From the NCBI RefSeq assembly GCF_042660705.1, contig NZ_JBHSUQ010000001.1: 64,000 nucleotides of DNA; one strand, 5' to 3'. Source of the DNA: Undibacterium_A arcticum. Lineage in GTDB: Bacteria; Pseudomonadota; Gammaproteobacteria; Burkholderiales; Burkholderiaceae_D. A model generated the notes under the pieces. That model was given only the letters and a program-made list of their open reading frames with translations, had not been told where the DNA came from and did not search any database. Positions 54,797 through 61,411 of the stretch are shown here, piece by piece. The first letter of the stretch is position 1, and every line of letters starts with the position of its first letter. The position numbers and the translations under genes were made by a program.

Positions 54797-55027
54797 TTAC
54801 AAGCTAGCACGCAAGTCTTCAATAGGCAATGAAATACGGCGCTTGTTGTTTTCGCTGACGGTTGCGGACGACGCACCAAAAATGGCCGTCCAGCTTGGAA
54901 ATACCAGCAGTTCAAGCAGGTAGATGCCAATACAGAGTGCCGCCCACACCGGGGCGCGCCGCCTTGCACTGCGCGGCTTTCGCTCGATCCCCATCGTCTC
55001 GTTACGGATGCTTTCCATCCTCTCCAT
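54797..55027 (-). CDS. Small single-span membrane protein ORF
   Basis: This 76-residue frame contains one clear membrane helix (APVWAALCIGIYLLELLVFP and SWTAIFG) preceded by a very basic segment (GIERKPRSARRRAPVW), giving a cytoplasmic N-terminus by the positive-inside rule. The C-terminus SENNKRRISLPIEDLRASL is polar. Two in-frame ATGs lie close to the start and the correct one is unclear. It lies 130 bases upstream of the permease-GGDEF-EAL gene in the same direction and might be co-transcribed. I do not recognise it. Confidence 0.4.
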   Translation of the reverse strand: MERMESIRNETMGIERKPRSARRRAPVWAALCIGIYLLELLVFPSWTAIFGASSATVSENNKRRISLPIEDLRASL

Positions 55028-55232
55028 TTTCTTGTTGTGGCCGACGCTTAGCTGCGCTTATTGCTGCCATAAAAGTAACATAGCCGCGAACGACGAACCT
55101 TGATTCCGTATGCAATGCCTTGTGCTGCCAGCAACTTCGGCAGCGGCATACTTGTCAAACTTTTCTGTTTCAGAGTCCCGAACCCGGTGATTTCATCTGT
55201 GGGGTTCAGAGGACGTTGCGCCCCTCTTGACT

Positions 55233-55458
55233 GACCGTTTCTGGCCGAACCTCGACATTGGCGCATGTCGCAATTCGACCGTTCCATTCAGCGCGACCTT
55301 TCCTTACATGAATACGCCGGGATTAGTTTCCGCCTAGAATGAAGCTCTCGCTCCGCCGCAAGTCGTGTGAATCGGAATGAATCGCACGAACCGCGTGAAC
55401 CGTGCCATGCCGCGGGGCCGTAGCATCATTTCTCATCACGATCCATGAAGCATCCAGA
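55233..55458. repeat. 225-bp direct repeat, copy 2 (upstream region of the MFS gene)
   Basis: This copy matches 50478-50702 and ends in the first codons of the MFS gene at 55445. The shared part contains GCATGTCGCAATTCGACCGT, GAATACGCCGG, GAAGCTCTCGCTCCGCCGCA and GAACCGTGCCATGCCGCGGG. If it includes the promoter of the MFS gene, copy 1 is a duplicated promoter plus the first codons. Confidence 0.9.
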
Positions 55459-56668
55459 CGAATCCGCGACCACTCTGAACCCGCCGATACCTGTGATCGC
55501 AGTCCCTTTGCTATCGCTGGCGGCATTTGGCAGCGGCATATCGCTGCGTGTCACGGACCCGTTGCTGCCGCAGTTGTCGCAGGAATTCGGGGTAACGCTC
55601 GGCGATGCGTCGCTTGTCGTTACGGCGTTCTCGGTGGCATACGGCCTTTCGCAACTGTTCTTCGGGCCACTCGGCGACCGCTATGGAAAATATTTCATCG
55701 TCGCCTGCGCGGCGTTCGCCTGCGCGGTCACGGCGACGTTCTGTGCGCTGGCGACCGGCTTTTCCTCACTGCTCGCCGCACGCCTGCTGGCAGGCGCCAC
55801 CGCGGCCGCGATCATCCCGCTGTCGATGGCATGGATCGGCGACGTGATTCCTTATAAGCAGCGGCAGCCGGTGCTGGCGCGCTTTTTGATCGGGCAAATT
55901 CTCGGCTTGTCGACTGGCGTGCTGATCGGTGGGCTGGCGGCCGATGCGCAGCAATGGCGGCTGCCGTTCTTCATGGTGGCAGTGATTTTTGCCGTGGTCG
56001 GGGCCGGGCTGCTTTCATTGAATCGGCGGCTGCCGGACCACGCAAAGCGCGTACGCAAGGTGGAGGGGGCGGCGATCCGTCACATGCTGGCGGAATTCCG
56101 GCAAATCGCGGTATTGCCTTGGGCGCGCCTGGTACTCGCGACGGTGTTTCTCGAAGGCGCATTCCTGTATGGCCCCTTCGCTTTTATCGCGACCCATCTG
56201 CACCGCGTCCACCGCATGTCGCTCACTTCCGCGGGTGCGCTCATCATGCTGTTCGGGTTCGGCGGATTTGCGTTTGCAATCGCATCGTCGACGCTGGTGC
56301 GCCGGCTTGGCGAGACCGGGTTGTCGCAATGGGGAGGAATTTTTCTTGCTTTATCGCTGGTGGCGATCGGCGTGGCGCCCGCGTGGTGGTGGGCAATTCC
56401 GGGCTGCTTCATGGCCGGTCTCGGCTTTTACATGTTGCACAACACCTTACAGATCAACGCCACGCAGATGGCACCGGAACGCCGGGGCGCGGCGGTATCG
56501 GCGTTCGCGTCCTGTTTTTTTCTTGGACAATCGGTCGGCGTCGGCATCGCCGGCAGACTGGTGGAGCGCGTTGGCACCGCCAACATCATGCTGATCGGCG
56601 CGATCGGCGTGCTGGCGGTCGCGATCCGTTTCAGCCGGCGCTTGCGCGTGAAGCCGGAAGTCCTGTAG
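55445..56668 (+). CDS. MFS transporter (drug/metabolite efflux type)
   Basis: The 407-residue protein has 12 predicted helices. PLLSLAAFGSGISLRVTDPL and SLVVTAFSVAYGLSQLFFGP, with the motif A loop GPLGDRYGKYFIVACA, are typical of the MFS DHA-type exporters. LSMAWIGDVIPYKQRQPVLA and FLIGQILGLSTGVLIGGLAA (motif C-like) follow. The first ten or so residues (MKHPDESATT) come from the end of the 225-bp repeat. No RBS of note precedes the ATG. The substrate is unknown. It is the first gene of a plus-strand run but is separated from mlaE-like genes by 300 bases. Confidence 0.88.
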   Translation: MKHPDESATTLNPPIPVIAVPLLSLAAFGSGISLRVTDPLLPQLSQEFGVTLGDASLVVTAFSVAYGLSQLFFGPLGDRYGKYFIVACAAFACAVTATFCALATGFSSLLAARLLAGATAAAIIPLSMAWIGDVIPYKQRQPVLARFLIGQILGLSTGVLIGGLAADAQQWRLPFFMVAVIFAVVGAGLLSLNRRLPDHAKRVRKVEGAAIRHMLAEFRQIAVLPWARLVLATVFLEGAFLYGPFAFIATHLHRVHRMSLTSAGALIMLFGFGGFAFAIASSTLVRRLGETGLSQWGGIFLALSLVAIGVAPAWWWAIPGCFMAGLGFYMLHNTLQINATQMAPERRGAAVSAFASCFFLGQSVGVGIAGRLVERVGTANIMLIGAIGVLAVAIRFSRRLRVKPEVL

Positions 56669-56970
56669 GCCTTCCTCATGCCCTCCTCACCATATCAATC
56701 AACGGCGTCAATACATTGGCGGCGCCGGAATTGATCCAGGCACTGCGCACCAGCGCCGTGCCCATGAATGCAGACGCTCAGACATGCGGACACTCAGGCG
56801 ACAGCAGGAAAGCCGCATGCGACGTCTTGGCGCCCAGCCCCCAATTAGCCGTCCGTTGTCACCCTCGAACTGCGTCAATCGCGAATCACGGAAGCCGACC
56901 CAAACCTGCCGCTCGTGAGTTGGAACTGCGTAAGGGTTTAAATTTAGAAATGGTGCGTTATCATTCCCCC
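56669..56970. other. Spacer between MFS gene and the MCE set, nothing firm
   Basis: No gene is supported on either strand. GGCGCCGGAATTGATCCAGG and its surroundings read open in reverse for some 30 codons, possibly an old gene end. A promoter for the MCE genes should lie here, since mlaE-like starts at 56971. Confidence 0.45.
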
Positions 56971-57774
56971 ATGCGCCCAACTTCCTACCTGTACTTAAAA
57001 CCCAGCGACTGGAGCGGGGCATTCATGCGCACGGTAGCCAGCTGGTGGTATATGGTTCATTTCGGTGCCATCGCGCTGGTGATGGCATTCTCGCCTTCCA
57101 CCTATAACCGGGCCAACCGGGGTGCGACGTCCAGATATATTTACACCAGCACCTGGCAGGTTTTGCCCTGGTTCACGCTGCTCTCCGCGCTGGTCAGTCT
57201 GGTGTTGATTCGCATTGTAGTGGTCACCGCCTTAAGCTACGGCCTGTCGCAATACGCGCTGGAGATGGTGGTGCGCGTGCTGGTATTGGAACTGATTCCG
57301 CTCTCGGCCGCGCTGTTCGTGGCGCTGCGCTCCGGGCTGGCTTTCAATGCAGGAGCCGCGCCGCCTTTAACACCTGTCGCCTCGCAAAGTTTGCGATCTG
57401 TGGACGCCGACCAACTGCGCCGCGATCTCGTGCCGCAGGTGATTGCGAGCGCCTTCGCGGTACTGAGCCTGGCCATGGTGAGCAGTGTGCTGGTGCTGGT
57501 GCTGGCCTATGTCAGCGTCTATGGGATGTCGCCCTGGGGCCTGGTCGATTACACGCGCACCGTGGGCCGTGTGTTCGACCCCGCCGTCACCATAGGTTTT
57601 GCCCTTAAGACAATACTCTTTGGCCTGGCGGTGGCCGTCATCCCGATGGCCGCAATCCTTGAAACCGCCCGGCGAGTGATCAACATGTCATCCACCGTCC
57701 AACCCGGTGCCATTCGTCTGCTTTCCGTGCTGGTATTGATTGAGGCCGGATCGCTGGCAGTGAAGTACATCTAA
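56971..57774 (+). CDS. MlaE-family permease of an MCE lipid transport system
   Basis: MlaE-type permeases move phospholipids between inner membrane and periplasm with MCE proteins. The 267-residue product starts MRPTSYLYLKPSDWSGAFMR. VLVLELIPLSAALFVALRSG is the MlaE signature (ExPxxxALxxAxRxG). Several hydrophobic helices follow (VIASAFAVLSLAMVSSVLVL, IGFALKTILFGLAVAVIPMA). A longer open frame reaching back to 55954 overlaps the MFS gene and is not used. The MCE gene begins 19 bases downstream. No MlaF-type ATPase gene lies in the window. Confidence 0.88.
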   Translation: MRPTSYLYLKPSDWSGAFMRTVASWWYMVHFGAIALVMAFSPSTYNRANRGATSRYIYTSTWQVLPWFTLLSALVSLVLIRIVVVTALSYGLSQYALEMVVRVLVLELIPLSAALFVALRSGLAFNAGAAPPLTPVASQSLRSVDADQLRRDLVPQVIASAFAVLSLAMVSSVLVLVLAYVSVYGMSPWGLVDYTRTVGRVFDPAVTIGFALKTILFGLAVAVIPMAAILETARRVINMSSTVQPGAIRLLSVLVLIEAGSLAVKYI

Positions 57775-57793
57775 ATCAGGCAACTCACAATCC

Positions 57794-58726
57794 ATGGAAC
57801 CCCAGTCCGATACCCCGCCCATCGCTCACGTTGAATTCAAGGCTATCGTACTGCTGGTCTTGATTACCACCTTGGTGTGTGGCTTCCTGCTGTATGTGAT
57901 GTACGCGCGTGGCGTGTTCGAGAGCACCCAGCGGCTGGTGCTGGTGGCGGACGACTCCGAAGGCGTTCTGGTTGGCATGGACCTGACATTCTCGGGATTT
58001 CCGATTGGCCGGGTGCAACGCATCGAACTTGCCCCAGACGGCAAGGCCCGCATTTTGATTGACGTACCGCGCAAAGATGCGCACTGGCTGCGCACCTCCA
58101 GCGTCTTCACGATGGAGCGCGGCATGGTGGGCGAGACCCATATCCGTGCGTTTACCGGACTGTTCACCGACCCGCCTTTGCCCGAGGATTCGGTGCGAAC
58201 GGTGCTACGCGGTGACACCAGCGCAGAAATTCCACACCTGGTAGCCGCCGCCCGCACACTGCTGGACAACCTCGGAACCATGACGGGGACCGATTCAAGC
58301 CTCAACACCAGTCTGGGGAATATGCAAACAGCGACCGCTCGTCTCAGCGGCCGCTATGGGCTGCTGGGCGGGGCGCTGGGCAGCGACGACAACGCCAGGA
58401 AGCTCATCACCACATTGGACAGCGCCAACGCGTTGCTGGCCAAGGCCGACCAACGCGTCTTTGGCCAGCGCGGCGTGATGGACGATGCGCAAGCCACCAT
58501 TATTCAGCTCAACGCCGTGCTGGGAGATGCCCGCGCAAGCCTCAAGAAAGTGGATGCTGTGCTGGCCGAGGCACAAGCGGTGGGTGCCAACGCCCGCATG
58601 GCCACCAACGACCTGGGCGTGCTGCGCGCCGAGGTGGACGCCAGTTTGCGTAAAGTGACCAACCTGGTGGAGGAGATCAACCGTAAGTGGCCCTTCGCCC
58701 GCGATACGGAGCTCAAACTACCATGA
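57794..58726 (+). CDS. MlaD-family (MCE domain) substrate-binding protein
   Basis: MlaD-type proteins anchor in the inner membrane and form a ring that carries phospholipids. The 310-residue protein has one N-terminal helix (FKAIVLLVLITTLVCGFLLY). The MCE domain follows: RLVLVADDSEGVLVGMDLTF, SGFPIGRVQRIELAPDGKAR and MERGMVGETHIRAFTGLFTD. A C-terminal coiled-coil follows (residues 170-300, for example AKADQRVFGQRGVMDDAQAT). Its TGA overlaps the ATG of the next lipoprotein gene as ATGA. The set lacks an ATPase, so it may share MlaF from another locus. Confidence 0.92.
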   Translation: MEPQSDTPPIAHVEFKAIVLLVLITTLVCGFLLYVMYARGVFESTQRLVLVADDSEGVLVGMDLTFSGFPIGRVQRIELAPDGKARILIDVPRKDAHWLRTSSVFTMERGMVGETHIRAFTGLFTDPPLPEDSVRTVLRGDTSAEIPHLVAAARTLLDNLGTMTGTDSSLNTSLGNMQTATARLSGRYGLLGGALGSDDNARKLITTLDSANALLAKADQRVFGQRGVMDDAQATIIQLNAVLGDARASLKKVDAVLAEAQAVGANARMATNDLGVLRAEVDASLRKVTNLVEEINRKWPFARDTELKLP

Positions 58727-59391
58727 AAGCGCCTTCAACTCGTCTGCTGGCCTTGCTCGCCGTGCTGCTGGCCGGCTGTCGCAGCACCCCGCTGCCGCCC
58801 GACTGGCAGACCAATGCGCACAGCGCCCTCAAGAGCTTTTCATCGGCCTACCTGAGTGGCAACACACGCGCAGCCGAGCTCGAGTTTGCCCGCGCCCGCA
58901 GCGAAATCGCCAGCACCGGTCGTGGCGATCTGGTTGCCCGCGCCGAGCTGGTGCGATGCGCCACACGCGTGGCCAGCCTGGAGTTTGACAACTGCGCCGG
59001 CTTTCAGGCATTGGCTCAGGACGCCAGCGCCAGCGAACGCAGCTATGCGGCTTATCTCACAGGGCACTGGCAGGGCCTGAACCCGGCCCTGCTACCCGCG
59101 CAGCATCGCGCGCTGCTCACAGCGGCCGGGACCACCCGTGACAAGAGCCTGGTCAACAGCATCGAAGACCCGCTGTCGCGCCTCGTGGCGGCAGGCGTGC
59201 TGCTGCAAAACGGCCGGCTAACGCCAGCCGATATCGTGGCCGCCACTGAAACCGCCTCGGCCCAAGGGTGGCGCCGGCCACTGCTGGCCTGGCTTGGGGT
59301 GCAGGCACAACGCGCGCAAGAGGCAGGCGATCGCGACGCCTCGGCGCGTGTTCAGCGCCGCATCGAGCTGGTGTCGAAATCGCTCGAATAG
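58723..59391 (+). CDS. Lipoprotein encoded with the MCE genes
   Basis: The 222-residue product begins MKAPSTRLLALLAVLLAGCR, a lipoprotein signal with LAGC as lipobox. The rest is helical and alanine-rich (NTRAAELEFARARSEIASTG, DNCAGFQALAQDASASERSY), resembling tetratricopeptide or helical bundle proteins. I do not recognise it as a standard MlaC or ABC-auxiliary lipoprotein. Its start overlaps the MCE gene stop by four bases, so the two are translationally coupled. It may act as periplasmic partner of the MCE complex. Confidence 0.75.
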   Translation: MKAPSTRLLALLAVLLAGCRSTPLPPDWQTNAHSALKSFSSAYLSGNTRAAELEFARARSEIASTGRGDLVARAELVRCATRVASLEFDNCAGFQALAQDASASERSYAAYLTGHWQGLNPALLPAQHRALLTAAGTTRDKSLVNSIEDPLSRLVAAGVLLQNGRLTPADIVAATETASAQGWRRPLLAWLGVQAQRAQEAGDRDASARVQRRIELVSKSLE

Positions 59392-59794
59392 CTTAGCTGG
59401 CCACCATATTGGGGCGTTCGGTTGGTGCCCGATGGCAGGGCACATTCCTGACGCCTCTTGCGCAGCAATTCCTTACCTAACGGAATCCTGCAGCTTGTTT
59501 ACTCGGTTATCGCCGCCTGACCCATAGTTCGACACCGTCGCCCCAGCCTCAGTCACATTTCACCAGAGCGCGCATCTGCTCGCGAGCGACCGAAGAGGGG
59601 CGCATAACACTGAGAGAGATGCGCTTTATCACAACCACTCAGAACGGCGGGCGTCAAGAACGAACGTAACAAGTCAAGAAGAGTTCGCGACGATATTGCG
59701 CGAGCAGTTTGGAATTGTGATGGCGAGCTGATGCCAAGAAGCTCTTTCCATACACGCCGAGTGTTGGCCCACCAAGAAGTCCGTATTACAAATG

Positions 59795-59905
59795 GGACTT
59801 ACGCAAAATGTGCAATTTCGTAGGATGGGTGCAACCCATCATTGAGCTCCAAAGGAGAAAGATGGGTTTTACCCATCCTACTTTCTTGCTCGTTTGCGTA
59901 AGTCC
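59795..59905. mobile_element. 111-bp MITE-like element with GGACTTACGCAAA terminal repeats
   Basis: GGACTTACGCAAA (59795-59807) is inverted as TTTGCGTAAGTCC (59893-59905). Inside, GTAGGATGGGT and ACCCATCCTAC form a second inverted pair. The element has no coding capacity and no clear target duplication. Repeats with the TAGGATGGGT word occur widely in proteobacteria. The remaining bases of 59392-59990 carry no gene I can support. Confidence 0.75.
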
Positions 59906-59927
59906 TGACAAAAAACAAACGGAAATG

Positions 59928-59957
59928 AAAAACGGCTCACATCGATGTGAGCCGTTT
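59928..59957 (-). terminator. Intrinsic terminator of the RND operon
   Basis: AACGGCTCAC and GTGAGCCGTT pair perfectly around ATCGAT, with A/T flanks on both sides. It lies about 35 bases after the outer membrane channel gene stop on the minus strand. Confidence 0.92.
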
Positions 59958-59990
59958 CTGCTTGGTGGACCCGGATAATTCCGGCGTGAG

Positions 59991-61409
59991 CTACTGGGCG
60001 AGAGCAACCGGCTCCGCACTGTCCCAGCCGCCGCCCAGCGCCCGTATCAGGCCGACCGATGCCAGCGCACGCTGACCGATGCTTTGGCTTTTAGCGCGCT
60101 CGGCAGAAAGGCTTGAGCGTTGCGCATCCATCACTTCGAAGTAGCTGGTGGAACCATTCCGATAGCGCGAATCTGCCAGACGGGCGGCCAGTTGCGCCGA
60201 ACTCGCCGCGGCTTCCTGGAAGCGAATCTGGTTGTCGAGCGTGCGCAGCGCGCTCAGATTGTCTTCTACGTCCCGGAAGCCAAGCAATACCTGTTGGCGG
60301 TAATTGGCGACCAGGGATTCGTAGTTGGCATCGGCTTTCGCCAGATTCTGCTTATTGCGGCCGCCATCCAGCAAGGGCAGGTTAAGCATGGTACCGACCA
60401 GCGGTCCCAGCAGCCAGCTGCGGCTCGACCATTGGAACAGGTTGTGCAAGGCGTCTGACTCGTAACCGGCCGACCCCGTCAACACCAGACTAGGGAAGAA
60501 GGCCGCTTTGGCGGCCCCGATGCGTGCGCTTGCGGCGGCCAGCTGACGCTGCGCCTGCGCGATATCCGGGCGCCGCTCCAGCAGGTCCGAAGGCAAACCG
60601 GGCGGTACGCTCACAGTCACCGCTTGCAACGGTGCCGTTGCAAGGGTGAACTGGGCTGGCGCTTTACCCAGCAAAATGGCCAAAGCGTGATCGCGCTGCG
60701 AGCGGTTGCGTTGGACACCCTCTTCTTCCGCTTGGGTCACCGCCAGTTCCGTCCTGGCCTGTGCCACGTCCAGCTCGCTGGTGTCGCCGGCGTCAAAGCG
60801 ACGCTGAGTCAGACGCAATGCATCCTGCCGCAGCTTGATGGTCTGTTGCAACACATCGAGTTCTGAATCGAGCGAACGGATCGCGAAATACTGTTGCGCC
60901 ACGTCGGCCTGCAATGCCAGCAGCACCGAGCGATAAGCCGCCTCTTGTCCCTGCGCGTCCAGCGCCGCAGCGCGGCTGTTGTCGGACAGGCGGCCAAACA
61001 GGTCGACTTCATACGACGCGTTGACTTGGGCGCGCCACTGGGTCGAGCTTGATGTCGCGTTACCCTGGCGGGTTGGCCCAGCGCCTGCGCTCAGCTGAAA
61101 GGCGCGGTCGGCATCGGCCAGGCCGGCAGTGGCGCGCGCTTCCTTGACACGCGCCATCGCCATGACCAAGGTGGGACTCGACTGCGTTGCCGCAGTAATC
61201 AGATTGTTTAGTTCAGCATCGCCGAAGACCGACCACCAGACACCGCGATCGGCGTCATCGGCCGGATGAGCGAGCTTCCATGCGCCCTCCGATTCGCGAT
61301 ACTGGGCCGGCAGATCGAGCTTCACCTGCTCCGGCGGCTTGGTGGTGGAGCAGCCCGCAAGTATCAAGGCTGCAACCAGTGTGGTTAGCGATAAATTGAA
61401 AGTTTTCAT
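59991..61409 (-). CDS. RND efflux outer membrane channel lipoprotein (OprM/NodT family)
   Basis: This TolC-like channel completes a tripartite pump. The precursor starts MKTFNLSLTTLVAALILAGC with a lipobox (LAGC), so it is lipid-anchored like OprM. The 472-residue body has ESEGAWKLAHPADDADRGVW, WWSVFGDAELNNLITAATQS and PTLVMAMARVKEARATAGLA. RRPDIAQAQRQLAAASARIG (the family's RPDI signature) and LVGTMLNLPLLDGGRNKQNL follow. I take the ATG at 61409, overlapping the RND stop region; an in-frame TTG two codons upstream is possible. It is the last gene of the pump operon. Confidence 0.95.
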   Translation of the reverse strand: MKTFNLSLTTLVAALILAGCSTTKPPEQVKLDLPAQYRESEGAWKLAHPADDADRGVWWSVFGDAELNNLITAATQSSPTLVMAMARVKEARATAGLADADRAFQLSAGAGPTRQGNATSSSTQWRAQVNASYEVDLFGRLSDNSRAAALDAQGQEAAYRSVLLALQADVAQQYFAIRSLDSELDVLQQTIKLRQDALRLTQRRFDAGDTSELDVAQARTELAVTQAEEEGVQRNRSQRDHALAILLGKAPAQFTLATAPLQAVTVSVPPGLPSDLLERRPDIAQAQRQLAAASARIGAAKAAFFPSLVLTGSAGYESDALHNLFQWSSRSWLLGPLVGTMLNLPLLDGGRNKQNLAKADANYESLVANYRQQVLLGFRDVEDNLSALRTLDNQIRFQEAAASSAQLAARLADSRYRNGSTSYFEVMDAQRSSLSAERAKSQSIGQRALASVGLIRALGGGWDSAEPVALAQ

Positions 61410-61411
61410 GC

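Noticed and set aside
55954..56970. Long N-terminal extension of the MlaE-like protein
   Set aside because: The open frame continues upstream through the MFS gene in another frame; the family N-terminus and spacing support the ATG at 56971.
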